A stretch of 64,000 nucleotides of DNA from Thinopyrum elongatum (GCA_011799875.1 CM022302.1:187558942-187622941), one strand, 5' to 3'. Shown: positions 35,720-48,400, counted from the stretch's first letter. Program-made: numbers and translations. Notes: generated by a model not told the origin, from the letters alone.

Positions 35720-37097
35720 TGATGCATGAACAGGTAGGTTCATCTTCTCCACCTCTGCTTTCAGTTCAGTAAGAACCTGTTTTGCACTGACCAACTAGGA
35801 AAGTGCCTCCTCCTTCGCCAACACCATCTTAGCAAAGTCTAATTTAAAAAAAATCTGAGCTCATTCTCCATCTTCCTCTTTTTTTCCCGCATCCTGAAAT
35901 ATTCTTCAGCGTTGACAACACTTTCTCTAAGCCTATCTCTGTTCTCTTCCTCATACCTGCTCCAGAGCTTTGCTAGGCACATCTTCAAAGACTGTGGCCA
36001 CTCTTGATCGACCCACTCCAGGTAAGAACACTTCCGTTGATCCTATAATATTTAAAACTAAATCAGTAACAATTGTAGGGGAAATGGGTTTCTAGAAACA
36101 TAGAAAATCACCACATACATATTTTGAAAAACTGAAGAAACACGTTAATTATGACATATCTTCTCAAAAAGATCAATGTGCAAATGAATTAATTGCTACG
36201 GAGACAACAACCAAATTCAGAAACATCACAAGCTATAATTAACTGCAACAATGCTACAATTTCTTAGTCATGTACTATAATAACAAATTGAACATTTTAT
36301 GAGGAAGCTAAATATAACTGCAACAACATAGCGACGGTGTTTGGATGACATCAAATTGATACTAACAGGTGTGTACATGCACAAATTTAGTAACATAGAA
36401 CTAATAGCACTAAGACCGTCCACTATGTATGCCAAAACCGGTGTCAAAACAACTGTTGCTACATTTGGCACCGGTGCCCTGCACTGTCGAGCCAATGCCA
36501 GAGGAAAAATTCAGGGAACCGGACTCCGAAGCACCTAGTTGCTGTGATGCCCAGTTCCTTCGTGCCAGAAAGTTTTAGTATTTTACTGCTTGGCTGCTTG
36601 GATGTGTGGAGCAAAGTTGGCTGCACAAACTACTGGAGCGGTGCCAAATAATTTTCTCAGGGTATCGCTAATGAGATGCCAACATTTTTAGATACTAGGT
36701 AGAAACTGTGACACTGTCTTAATCACATCTAGAATAACATAGCACAGTGACAATGTCTGAATCACATCTAACAAATGATTTGTAACAACGAAAGTGGGGC
36801 TAACCTTCTCTGCACATGGCAGAAACTTCCTCCCACTGTCCACAGATTCAAACGCAACTAACTTCACACATGGACATTGACGGTGACAACGAGCAGGCAG
36901 ATCTTTAGCCACCCCGCTCTATTCGTTGCAAGATGGTCCGAAGGAGCTACAAGAGGAAGAAATGACTTAAATCGGCTGCTGGGTTAAAATCCTTTATTTC
37001 AAATCATAACTCGAGAGAGAGGAGAGAGGTATACTCGACTGGTGAAAGAGTCATTGTTGTAGGAGGAACCGCTGGAGAGGTCATTGAAGAATACCAT
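35720..37097 (-). pseudogene. GRF-type zinc-finger gene remnant with coiled-coil tail
   Basis: Two exons join in phase: one ends at 36805 (GAG AAG before GT) and the next begins at 36042 after AG. Together they read a GRF-like finger: CPC-K, then SGRKFLPC, then KCSYLEWVDQEWP, i.e. Cys-x-Cys, GRxFxxC, CxxxxW-D. A charged coiled-coil segment follows (YEEENRDRLRESV, KKRKMENEL). A likely first exon starts at the ATG at 37097 (MVFFNDLSSGSSY). It is broken by a stop before the finger (near 36920), an extra base in the A8 run near 35845 and a stop near 35798. GRF fingers bind single-stranded nucleic acid in other proteins; here the role is unknown. Confidence 0.65.
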
Positions 37098-37099
37098 GG

Positions 37100-37620
37100 C
37101 GACCGCGGCGGTCGGATGTGAGACGGCGAGAGTGAGGAAGTGGCTATAGCTTGGGAAGGAAGGAAGGGGGAAACAGGGGAAATGTGACTTGTGGTCGGGG
37201 AGAAAAGGGGGTGGGGAGGGGGGAAGAGTTAGATATTTTAGCGGTAGGCCAAAAATTTCGAAAGGTGGAGGGAAACTTTGCGCGCAGTGCCTTCGGACAC
37301 CATTCACTTTGAACAAATGTGTGTATCGCAAACGATTCTTCTACTTTACACGCATGCGATGAGTTTGATCATTCAAAATTTGGTGAAAATTTCCCTAGTT
37401 ACTGTGCTCATCCATGTCATTGCATAATTTAACATCGCTTGCTAATTTGGGTACACAAAAGAGCCTACAGCTGTACAGCACACAGACCACACTTACTGAA
37501 TCGAGCAATTTTAGTAATTAAATAGAGCCAGTTGACCTAAAAATTGCTCTAATAGAAGACCAGCGTTATAAACAAAGGCTAAGTACGTATAATTTTAACA
37601 AAGCACCGACGCGCCGCCCT
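37100..37620. other. Intergenic spacer in CACTA-1
   Basis: Pyrimidine/purine-rich stretch (37140-37260) that could be the 5' region of the zinc-finger gene, then A/T-rich sequence. No supported gene. Confidence 0.5.
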
Positions 37621-37625
37621 ATGCC

Positions 37626-38258
37626 TCACCGGTGTAAGATTAGACGTCGATGACTTGTCCCGGCGACATGCCGCCATTGGTGGACTCCCCCCAGGCTGAA
37701 GTCGACCGCGTCGTCGTCCTCGTCCTCAGCGCCGCCGTCAAGGTTGTAGTACTCATAATAGTGGTTGCGCCAGAGCTCGCGTTGGTACTCCACCGCCGAT
37801 TCCTTGATGGACAGGCTCTTCTCTACATCCTCCTCAGCCACGCACAACTCCTCTTCCCGGCGCTCCTCGATCTCCGCCGCCTCCTGCATCTCCAGCTCCC
37901 GCTCGGCAATCTCATGAGGAAGCAGGTGCTCCATGGCCTCCGCCACCTTTTAGGACATGGGTTGCATGCTGGATTCTGAGGAGGCCTGGAATATCTTGGC
38001 GTGGGTGTCCTCGATCTTGGCGTGGATGGCCTCGACCCGGGCCAAGGCGACATCGACGGCAGGACGACTGCTCGAGCGCTCTCGGCATTTGCAGCCGCCA
38101 TTGCAGTAGCTGCTGCAGCCAACTCGGCTGCTGTAGCTACCCCGTCGGCTGCTGTAGACACCCTCTCGGCGGATGCGGCCGCGCTCTCGGCGCAGGCTGC
38201 GGTGCTCGGGAAGGACGCAACCACTGTACGGGCCCTCACGAAGCGTCTCCACGGCGTC
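37626..38258 (-). pseudogene. Ala-rich/acidic cargo ORF remnant of CACTA-1
   Basis: Start at MTPWRRFVRAR (about 38258). An Ala-rich stretch of heptad-like repeats, then by frame change IHAKIEDTHAKIF, a stop (about 37949) and an acidic C-terminus (EIAERELEMQEAAEIEERREEE, GGAEDEDDDAVDF). The pieces lie in two frames but have the same base composition and no shared domain with known families that I can name. Transcribed toward the left end like the zinc-finger gene. Unknown function. Confidence 0.45.
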
Positions 38259-38514
38259 ATTCTTTGCAAGAAGGGGGGTTGGGGAATGGGGATCGGGGAT
38301 TCGTGGATTCGGGGGTGACCGGCACTAGAGCAGACGAAGCCGGCGAAGCTTTTGGAGGAAGACTTAAACAGACCCACGAATTTTCATCGCAAACGGTTCC
38401 TACAACAAACTGTGTGTGATGTTGCTAATTTTTTGTATTAGCTGTGAAAGACGAATTTGGAGTATAGTGGCAACGGATGGTGTTTTAAATGTATGAGAAA
38501 ATTTTGTATTGTTA

Positions 38515-40790
38515 AAATGTACTAACACAACTATCATGTTAAAATTTGGAAATTATAAGGGTTCATTTGACCTTTTTAAGACATTTAAGTGATTTTATAG
38601 CCATTTAATGACCGTAATCCAAATTTGAACTACATATACATGCAACAGCTAACCATAACGGTTTGAAAAATCATATTTGTGTACTTGTATGCGAGTTAAT
38701 TCCATGTGCAGTAAATTGAAAGGAATTTTCAAACATATTGGTCTCACGGCTTGGACACAAGCATCGAGTGCCATGGCATTTAAATTCCAAAAAATGATAA
38801 AAAATACATGAAACCTTGCTTGACGTAATGGCATGGCACCAAGATGTTGTGGTAAAAAAATTGCCCTGTTTGGCGAAAGTTTGGACACACACCGCTCACA
38901 AACCGAAGCAAACTCACTAGAAGGCTCGTGGTTCCTAGAGGGAACAATGCATGTTTGATGACGAACCGGCGATAGCTTCCTCTTATGGCCTTCAATTTTT
39001 TCTACCGTTAACATGCACTAATACAACTGTCATGTTAAAATTTGGAAATTTTCAGGGGTCATTTTACCTTTTTAAGACATTTAAGTGATTTTCTAGCCAT
39101 ATAATGACCGTAATTTAAATTTGAACTACATGTACATGCAACAGCTAACCATAACGGTTTGAAAAAACATATTTCTGTACTTGTGTGTGAGTTAATGTCA
39201 TGTGCAGTAAATTGGAAAGAATTTTCAAACATATTGGTGGCACGGCTTGGACACAAGCATCGAGTGCCATGGCATTTAAATTCCAAAAAAATGAAAAATG
39301 ATGAAAAATACATGAAACCTTGCTTGACAAAATGGCATAGCACCAAATATTGTGGTGAAAAAATCGAACTGTTTGACGGAAGTTTGGACACACACCCCTC
39401 ACAAACCGGAGCAAACTCACTAGAAGGCTCATGGTTCCGAGAGGGAACAATGCATGTTTGATGACGAACCGGCGATAGCTTCCTCTTATGGCCTTCAAAC
39501 TTTTTCTACTGTTAACATGCACTAATACAACTGTAATGTTAAAATTTCGAAATTTTCAGGGGTCATTTCACCTTTTTAAGCCATTTAAGTGATTTTCTAG
39601 CCATATAATGACCGTAATTCAAATACTACATGTACGTGCAGCAGCTAACCATAACGGTTTGAAAAATCATATTTGTGTACTTGTGTGCGAGTTAATTAAT
39701 GTCATGTGCGGTAAATTGGAAGGAATTTTCAAACATATTGGTGTCACGGCTTGGACACAAGCATCGATTGCCAGGGCATTTAAATTCCAAAAAAAATCAA
39801 AAATGATCAGAAATACATGAAACCTTGCTTGACGAAATGGTATTGCACCAAGATACTATGGTGAAAAAATCGGCCTGTTTGATGAAAGTTTGGACACACA
39901 CCCCTCACAAACCGAAGCAACTCACTAGAAGGCTCGTGGTTCCGAGAGGGAACAATGCATGTTTGATGACGAACCGGCGATAGCTTCCTCTTATGGCCTT
40001 CAAACATTTTCTACCGTTAACATGCACTAATACAACTGTAATGTTAAAATTTGGAAATTATAAGGGTTCATTTGACCTTTTTAAGACATTTAAGTGATTT
40101 TCTAGCCATATAATGACCATAATTCAAATTTGAACTACCTGTACATGCAACAACTAACCATAACGGTTTGAAAAATCATATTTGTGTACTTGTGTGCGAG
40201 TTAATGTCATGTGTAGTAAATTGGAAGGAATTTTCCAACATATTAGTGTCACGGCTTGGACACAAGCATCGACGACCATGGCATTTAAATTCCAAAAAAA
40301 TCAAAGATCAGAAATACCTGAAACCTTGCTTGATGTAATGGCATGGCACCAAGATGTTGTGGAAAAAAATTGGCCTGTTTGACAAAAGATTGGACGCACA
40401 CCCCTCACAAAATGAAGGTACTCATTAGAAGGCTCGTGGTTCCGAGAGGGAACAATGCATGTTTGATGACGAACCGGCGATAGCTTCCTCTTATGGCCTT
40501 CAAACTTTTTCTGCCGTTAACTTGCACTAATACAACTGTCATGTTAAAATTTGAAAATTTTCAGTGGTCATTTGACCTTTTAAAGACATTTAAGTGATTT
40601 TCTAGCCATTTAATGACTGTAATTCAAATTTGAACTACATGTACATGCAACAGCTAACCATAACGGTTTGAAAAATCATATTTGTGTACTTGCGTGCGAG
40701 TTAATTCCATGTGCAGTAAATTAGAGGGAAATTTCAAACATATTGGTGTCACAGCTTGGACACAACCATCGAGTGCCATGGTAACACAAA
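38515..40790. repeat. Tandem array 1, ~500-bp period, about 4.5 units
   Basis: Marker 'acatgcactaatacaact' (variants) starts at 38515, 39011, 39515, 40020 and 40520; marker 'taaccataacggtttgaaaa' lies at about 38649, 39137, 39644, 40156 and 40656. Units differ by point changes and small indels. The last unit is cut at 'gagtgccatggtaaca'. ORFs within it are repeats of the same non-coding sequence. Confidence 0.93.
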
Positions 40791-40799
40791 ATAAGTATT

Positions 40800-41150
40800 C
40801 ATGCCTTATATGAGTAAATAAAATGTAAATATCTCACAAGACAACCGGGCCCCACACGATTGGCACTCTATTTCGCGCCTCGAGGTTTGGAAGGTGAGTG
40901 GCATAGATTATTAATCAGACACAGTTCTGTATTGGAAACCATCAACAATTAAGTTCACACACGACTTTTGCTGCGAGAATCGTGTGCAATTCAAACTACA
41001 GTGCTCGTAAATTCCGGTGATCGGCGTGTGTACTGTTCCCGTCGATCTAGATTCCGGCCGCCAATAAATACTACCCTGCTCATGTCGTCCTGCCTGCATT
41101 CTCATTCTACATCCTCTCCTCGCCCCCTCTCTCTCTCTCACAAATCTCTG
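40800..41150. other. Spacer/promoter region before plus-strand cargo gene
   Basis: Contains 'gccgccaataaatacta' near 41060 as a weak CCAAT/TATA candidate about 90 bases before the ATG and a CT-rich leader (41118-41140). Confidence 0.35.
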
Positions 41151-41152
41151 CC

Positions 41153-41766
41153 ATGGCGCCACCGATCTTCCCACACGCCGACGAGGAGGCGCCGCCCTCC
41201 CCGACAATGTTCAGTCGAAGAGCAGCGACGAGGAGGACCCCTACAGGCCGCTGGACGAGGTTGCGCTGGACCCCCCAACTTTGGAGTGGTTTTAGAGCCA
41301 GTACAATCTTTGTTTGTGGATGTCGCTGCTGCCGGCTGAGAAAGCCAGTCAAGTGTCATTCAAGAAGGAGATGTCGAAGGAGGAAGCCAGGTACCAGGTG
41401 TCTTGTGAAGCCCGTGAGGCCGCCTGGAAAAAGGAGGCGCTGGAGCTTTGGGGGCGGGCGCATCGTTCTGCGGAGGAGGTGTACGGAGACAGGTACTTCG
41501 TGAGGAAGGTCAAAGGCGCTAGGTGCCTCATCACTACGTGGAGGTGGGCTGATAAGCTCCAACGTGCCACCGACAAGGAGCTCCGGTGGGCGCCCAACGA
41601 AATGGCAAGATCGTTCGCGCTCGTCCGCCAACAAGAGGCAGATCGGTACATCAAGCGCTGCGAGGCGAAGGAGGCAGAGTACTGCCTCCGCGCTGGGAAG
41701 ATGCCGCGCACCAGGGAGCTGCTGGCGACGGGCTACCGGAATACTACCCCCAGGAGGCATTATTAG
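41153..41766 (+). pseudogene. Plus-strand cargo gene of CACTA-1 (charged Ala/Glu/Arg-rich protein)
   Basis: ATG at 41153 (MAPPIFPHADEEAPPSP); after a frame change near 41203 the sense frame continues (SSDEEDPYRPLDEVALDPPTLEWF), meets one TAG at about 41293 and runs to 41766 (AEKASQVSFKKEM, GRAHRSAEEVYGDRYFVRKVKGA, RQQEADRYIKRCEAKEAEY). About 200 residues in all. Codon use is GC-rich, unlike the array next to it. No known domain recognised; helical and basic. Divergent from the minus-strand genes across array 1. Confidence 0.6.
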
Positions 41767-41769
41767 TTT

Positions 41770-42123
41770 TATTATTGTTCGTTTTCAATTTTATGCATTG
41801 TACATAGTAGTTAAGTATCAACACGTATATGTGATGATATTATATATATTCTGTGATGAACTAATGAACAATTAATATATTATGAATTCCATTTTCTATC
41901 TGTTTTCGTAATACTAATTTGTATCTAGCTGTTATCATCCACATATACAGAATGGAAAGCATATACACACACATTGAAACAGAACATATAAGAACGGAAA
42001 ACAGAGTACACACTTTGAAACGGAGCAATAAACAGAGCAATATTATGATTGTTGTGAATACATAGCGATCCACGTCGAAACGACTCAACAAAATAAAATG
42101 TGTCCATGACCAATAGCCCTTGC
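41770..42123. other. A/T-rich spacer between convergent cargo ORFs
   Basis: Probable 3' flanks of the genes ending at 41766 and 42124. No gene. Confidence 0.5.
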
Positions 42124-44073
42124 CTACGGTAGCTCTTGGCTCTGCCTGAACTCGTGCAGGCGTTCGTCCAAGTGGTCGACACGCTCGCGATACATCTGGA
42201 GCGCGATCTCGAGCTCCAAGTTGGTTATTTCATCGGAGATCACCAGCTCGAGGATGCAACGGCTAATACATCTCCATCGTATCTATAATTTTTGATTGTT
42301 TCATGCCAATATTCTACAACTTTCATATACTTTTGGCAACTTTTTATATTATTTTTGGGACTAACATATTGATCCAGTGCCCAGTGCCAGTTCCTGCTTG
42401 TTGCATGTTTTTTGTTTCGAAGAATACCCATATCAAACAAAGTCCAAAGGCGATAAATTTTTATGGAGAATTGTTTTGGAATATATATAATTTTTGGGAA
42501 TCAAAATCAACGCCAAACGATGCACGAGGGGCCCATAAGCTCGAGGGGCGCGCCCCCTACCATGGGCGCGGCCAGGAGGATTGTGGGGCCCCCTGTAAGG
42601 TGGTTGGTGCCATTCTTTCGCCGCAAGAAATATAATATCTGAAAGAAAATCGCGTTAATATTTCAGCACAATCGGAGTACGGATCTCCGGGAATTTAAGA
42701 AAGGGTGAAAGGCCAAAAAACAGGAACGCAGAAACAGAAGAGAACAGAGAGAGAGAAATCCAATCTCTGTGGGGCTCCCGCCCCTCTGCCGCCATGGAGG
42801 CCAAGGACCAGAGGAGAAACCCTCCTCACATCTAGGGGGGAGGCCAAGGAAGAAGAAGAAGAAGGAGGGGGGCTCTCTCCCCCTCTCTCCCGGTGGCGCC
42901 GAAATGCCGCCGGGGCCATCATCGTGACGGCGATCTACACCAACAACTTCGCCGCCGTCATCACCAACTCTCTCCCCCACTATGCAGCGGTGTAACACCT
43001 CTTCTACCTGCTATAATCTCTACTTAAACATGGTGCACAACGCTATATATTATTATCCAATGATATGTTGTTATCCTATGATGTTTGAGTAGATCCGTTT
43101 TGTCCTGTGGGTTAATTGATGATCGTGATTGGTTTGAGTTGTATGTTTTATTATTGGTGCTGTCCTATGGTTCTCTCTGTGTCGCGCAAGCGTGAGGGAT
43201 CTCTGCTGTAGGGTGTTGCAATATGTTCATGATTCGCTTATGGTGGGTGGTGTGAGTGACAGAAGCACAGACCCGAGTAAGTAGGTTGTTGCGTATGGGA
43301 GTAAAGAGGACTTGATACTTTAATGCTATGGTTGGGTTTTACCTTAATGATCTTTAGTAGTTGCAGATGCTTGCTAGGGTTCCAATCATAAGTGCATATG
43401 ATCCAAGTAGAGAAAGTATGTTAGCTTATGCCTCTCCCTCATATAAAATTGCAATAATGATTACCGGTCTAGTTATCGATTGCCTAGGGACAAATAACGT
43501 TCTTGTGACAAAAAGCTCTCTACTAAAACTAACTTAATTGTTTCTTTATCTAAACAGCCCCTAGCTTTTATTTACGTGTTCTTTATTATCTTGCAAACCT
43601 ATCCTATCACACCTACAAAGTACTTCTAGTTTCATACTTGTTCTAGGTAAAGCGAATGTTAAGTGTGCGTAGAGTTGTATCGGTGGTCGATAGAACTTGA
43701 AGGGAATATAAATTCTACCTTTAGCTCCTCGTTGGGTTCGACACTCTTACTTATCGAGAAAGTCTACAATTGATCTCCTATACTTGTGGGTTATCAACTG
43801 CCATGTTCCTCTACTGCGCCCAGGTGGACACCTGGGCCAAGGAGGCGATCGAGCCTAGCGACCAGTGCGTTGGCATCGAGTGGGCCACAGACAAGGTGAA
43901 CGATGCGACCCATGCGAACGGCGCGGCAGGCGTCCGGTGCAAGTACGGCGCGACCGGCCTTTGGTGCAAGTACGGTGCAGACGCCTCTGCCCACACCTAT
44001 CGAGGAATGGGGGTACTGACGGGATGTGTACCCAGCTGCGATGCCCTGTTGACAGCAGGCAAGCGCCAATGGA
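42124..44073 (-). pseudogene. Cargo ORF of CACTA-1 split by a solo LTR and truncated by E5
   Basis: C-terminal part 42124-42258 encodes a coiled-coil-like tail (ISDEITNLELEIALQMYRERVDHLDERL) ending in TAG (42124-42126). If one copy of the LTR target duplication is discounted, the same frame continues without stop through 44073-43797 (ALVARLDRLLGPGVHLGAVEEHG). The N-terminus is gone at the E5 boundary. Unknown function. Confidence 0.5.
42264..43796 (+). mobile_element. Solo LTR inside CACTA-1 cargo
   Basis: 1,533 bp, starts TAATACATCTCCATCG (TG mutated to TA) and ends CTTGTGGGTTATCA. Flanked by ACGGC (42259-42263) and ACTGC (43797-43801), one mismatch. Its 3' third matches LTR 'A' in plus orientation, while its start resembles the E3-type LTR, so it is another member of the same LTR group. 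Confidence 0.82.
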
Positions 44074-44084
44074 TCCACTCTTAC

Positions 44085-44101
44085 TGTGCCGTTGCCGGGG
44101 A
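44085..44101 (+). other. Primer binding site of E5
   Basis: TGTGCCGTTGCCGGGGA, one deletion and one change from TGGCGCCGTTGCCGGGGA. Confidence 0.75.
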
Positions 44102-44196
44102 ACAATAGCGTGGGGTGAATATTCTTGTGTGTGCTTGTTTGCTTTATCACTAAGTAGTTTTTATTTTCTGTTCTCAGTTATTCTCTATCTTTAGTT

Positions 44197-45481
44197 ATGT
44201 ATATGGAACGCAAAATACCAAAAAAATTAGTTGTACCTACTAAACCAATGGTTGAAGTACCACCCAAAATATACATACTGTTGAAGCTTTTTTACTTGAA
44301 TCATCTTCGATCCCTATGTGCTCGTGCTGAAAACCCAGCTAGCTTAGTTGAGGGAAAATCATTAAATGAGCATGCTTATTTTGCGCGACACCACTTGTCT
44401 CAAGAAGAGAAACTTTTATGGCATCATATTAATAGTTTGTATTGCTATGCTTTGAATTTATGCGAAATATATTATTTTACTTCTTGTTGTGAAGACCCTA
44501 AAAAAACACCTTTCCTTCCAGTGTGAGTTTAAGGATAATGGAATCTTATCTTCTTATGCCAAGGGTGTTTATAATTACTTTGATATTGAACAAATTGAAG
44601 AATTTGTGGCTTTTAAGGGTGCTTATGAAATTGCTTCTTTGATTGAAAAGTATGATGCTACTCTTTACAAATCTGAAAATTTTGCCATACTTAAATATTT
44701 CTATGAAAACTATGTGTCTAATGCTTATGTTAAGCCATATATTGAGGACTCCTCCGCTATCCAAGAGGAGACTAATATTTTGCAGGAATCTATGGAAGAA
44801 GAAATTGATGAAATTGTGAGCTCATTGGATGAAAAAGATGATGACGAGAGCGAAGAACAAAAGGAGGAAGAGCGGATTATCTACCTGTGCCCACCTTCTA
44901 ATGAGAGTAACTCTTCAACTCATACATTATTTAATTTCCCTTCATGCTTACCGAAGGATGAATGCTATGTTGATTGCTATGATCCCTTGGATTCGTTTGA
45001 AATATCCCATTTTGATGAAATTGATGCTTGCTATGCTTGTGGCCATGATGCCAATATGAATGATTCTTATGGAGATGAACTTGCTATTGTTCCTTATGTT
45101 AAACATGAAATTGTTGCTATTGCACCCACACATGATAGTCCTATTATCTTTTTGAATTCTCCCAACTACACTATATCGGAGAAGTTTGCTCTTATTAAAG
45201 ATTATATTGATGGGTTGTGTTTTACTACTACACATGATGATTTTGATGGATATAATATGCATGTGCTTGCTGCTCCTACTTGCAATTATTATGAGAGAGG
45301 AACCACATCTCTACCTCTCTATGTTTCCAATAGGATAAAATTGCAAGAAACTATTTATACTATGCATTGGCCCTTACTTGATGTGCATGAATTGTTCTTT
45401 TATGACATGCCAATGCATAGGAAGAGAGTTAGACTTTGTCATTACATAATATATGTTTCTTTATGCTCAATACTAAAATAA
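44197..45481 (+). pseudogene. Unknown acidic ORF in gag position of E5
   Basis: The first 109 codons run from the ATG at 44197; an A7 run at 44500-44506 shifts the frame into the ORF that reads to 45481. Together about 430 residues. Features: a helical N-terminal half (LSQEEKLLWHHINSLYCYAL, EQIEEFVAFKGAYEIASLIE), a very acidic middle (MEEEIDEIVSSLDEKDDDES), a Cys/Asp/Tyr-rich patch (CYVDCYDPLDSF, CYACGHDANMNDSYGDEL) and a C-terminal block ending HRKRVRLCHYI. No gag, protease, RT, RNase H or integrase motif. I think related ORFs occur in many wheat elements, from memory. Function unknown. Confidence 0.7.
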
Positions 45482-48400
45482 AAATCATTGTTAATTAAAA
45501 TTGGCTTTGATATACCTTGGGATCCGGGTGGATCAATTACTTGAGCACTATATGCCTAGCGTAATGGCTTTAAAGAAAGCGCTGCCAGGGATACAACCTG
45601 GAAGTTTTAGAGAGTCATTTTATTCTACTGTGTGTATTTATAAATTTTAAAAACAAAAAAATATATAGGGGAACCTAAAACTTTTCAAAAAGAAAAGCGA
45701 AAGTGAGAAAGATGAGCATTGTTAAAGAGGGAGCTAGCCTTGAACTTTGTTCATGCCCATGAAAACTTTGTGAACCTTGATTACAGAAACTTTTCAACAA
45801 AAATAATTATCCCCTTGTACAAATCCATTGTATTATAAAAATAATGTGCCAAGTAAAGCCTTTGGGATGGTCTATGGTGATAGTTGATTTGATTTTTCTG
45901 AAAAACAGAAAATTTTGCGTCCAGTAGAAGAATTTTGAAAATTAACAGAAGTGACAAAAAATTCTGAATATTTTACAAAAGATTGATATAAAAATTTCCT
46001 ACATTGTCAGAACTTTTCAGAATTTTTGGAGTTACATAAGTATGAACAATATTCAGTTCATCACAGACTGTTTTGTTTTTGACAGATTTTGTTTTCTATG
46101 CATTGTTATCTTATTTTGATGAATCTATGAGTAGTATCAGTGGGTATGAACCATGGTGAAGTTTGACTACAGTAGATATAATGCTAATATGAATTTGGAA
46201 TGAGTTCACAAAAGTACCTAAGTGGTGATTTGCTTTTATTATACTAACGGATCTCACGAGGGTTTTGTTAAGTTTTGTGTGATTGAAGTTTTCAAGTTTT
46301 GGGTGAGATCACGATGGATGAAGGAATAAGGAGTGGCAAGAGCCTAAGCTTGGGGATGCCCGAGGCACCCCAAGATAATATTCAAGGACTCCCAAGCAAC
46401 TAAGCTTGGGGATGTCCCGGAAGGCATCCCCTCTTTCTTCTAACGACTATCGGTAATATTACTTGGAGCTATATTTTTATTCGTCACATGATATACGCAA
46501 ATTCTTGGAGCATCTTTTATTTTTATTTTATGCACCATGCTGGTATGAGATAGTCCTTGGTTGATTTATAGAATACTTCGTGCACTTCACTTATATCTTT
46601 TGAGTATGGCTTTATAGAATGCTTCATGTGCTTCACTTATATTATTTGAAGTTTGGATTGCCTGTTTCTCTACACATAGAAAACCGCCATTTGTAGAATG
46701 CTCTTTTGCTTCACTTATATTTGTTAGAGTGTGGGCAAATCTTTTGTAGAAAGAATTAATTAAACTCTCTTGCTTCACTTATATCTATTTAGAGAGTCAA
46801 CAGGAATTGGTCATTCACATGGTTAGTCATAAAATCCTACATAAAACTTGTAGATCACTGAATATGATATGTTTGATTCCTTGCAGTAGTTTTGCGATAT
46901 AGAGATGATAATATGTGGGAGGTACTAGTGAATGATTGTGGTTTAGTAAGAATATTAGTGTTAAGGTTTGTGATTCCTGAAGTGTGCACGTATAGTCTCT
47001 CGTTATGCGATGAAATTGGAGCATGATTTATTATTGATTGTCTTCCTAATGAGTGGCGGTCGGGGACGAGCGATGGTCTTTTCCTACCAATCTACCCCCC
47101 TAGGAGCATGCGTATTAGTACTTTGTTTTGAGGGCTAATAAACTTTTGCAATAAGTATGTGAGTTCTTTATGACTAATGTTGAGTCCATGGATTATACGC
47201 ACTCTCACCCTTCCATCATTGCTAGCCTCTTCGGTACCATGCATTACCCTTTCTCACCTCGAGAGTCGGTGCAAACTTCGTCGGTGCATCCAAACCTCGT
47301 GATATGATAAGCTCTATCACACATAAGCCTCCCTATATCTTCCTCAAAACAGCCACCATACCTACCTATTATGGCATTTCCATAGCCATTCCAAGACATA
47401 TTGCCATGCAACTTCCATCATCATCATATACATGACTTGAGCATTCATTGCCATTTTGCTTTGCATGATCGTAAGATAGCTAGCATGATATTTTCATGGC
47501 TTGTCTGTTTTTTGATATCTTTGCTATGCTAGATCATTGCACATCCTGGTACACTGCCAGAGGCATTCATATAGAGTCATATATTGTTCTAGATATCGAG
47601 CTGTAATTTTGAGTTGTAAGTAAACAAAAGTGTGATGATCATCATTATTATAGCATTGCCCCAGTGAGGAAAGGATGATGGATACTATGATTCCCCCACA
47701 AGTCAGGATGAGACTCCGGACGAAAAAAATAGAAAAAAGAGGCCAAAAAGATCCCAAAAAAGAAAAAAAAGAAAAAAGAAGAAACAAAAAAATGGAATGA
47801 GAGAAAAAGAGAGAAGGGGCAATGTTACTATCCTTTTACCACACTTGTGCTTCAGAGTAGCACCATGTTATTCATATAGAGAGTCTCTTGAGTTATCACT
47901 TTCATATACTAGTGGAAATTTTTCATTATAGAACTTGGCTTGTATAATCTGATGATGGGCTCCCTCAAATTCCCGAGGTCTTCATGAGCAAGCAAGTTGG
48001 ATGCACACCCACTTAGTTTTCAGTTTGAGCTTTCATACACTTATAGCTCTTAGTGCATCTGTTGCATGGCAATCCCTACTCCTCGCATTGGCATCAATTG
48101 TTGGGCATCTCCATAGCCCGTTGATTAGCCGCGTCGATGTGAGACTTTTTTTTTTGTCTTCTCCACACAACCTCCAACATCATATTCTATTCCACCCATA
48201 GTGATATATCCATGGCTCATGCTCATGTATTGCGTGAGGGTTGAAAAAGCTTGAGAATGTTAAAAGTATGAAACAATTTCTTGGCTTGTCATCGGGGTTG
48301 TGCATAATAAATACTTTGTGTGATGAAGATAGAGCATGATAAGATTATGTGATTTTGTAGGGATAACTTTCTTTAGCATTGATATTTTGAAAGACATGAT

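Larger units (their letters stand above)
34910..44073. mobile_element. CACTA-1: CACTA transposon, right end lost
   Basis: Left end CACTGGTACAGCGAGCTG at 34910. Its first 130 bp match, reversed, the last 130 bp of CACTA-2 (60203-60332). Inside: 45-bp tandem repeats, two decayed minus-strand genes, a ~500-bp-period array, a decayed plus-strand gene and a minus-strand ORF remnant that ends at E5. No transposase frame is seen. The left flank is the Latidu-like LTR (GAG); no right TSD can be given because E5 begins at about 44074. Confidence 0.75.

Noticed and set aside
38649..39522. Several ~110-125-codon ORFs in array 1
   Set aside because: They are the same non-coding repeat unit read in open frames; they do not keep a start or end from unit to unit.
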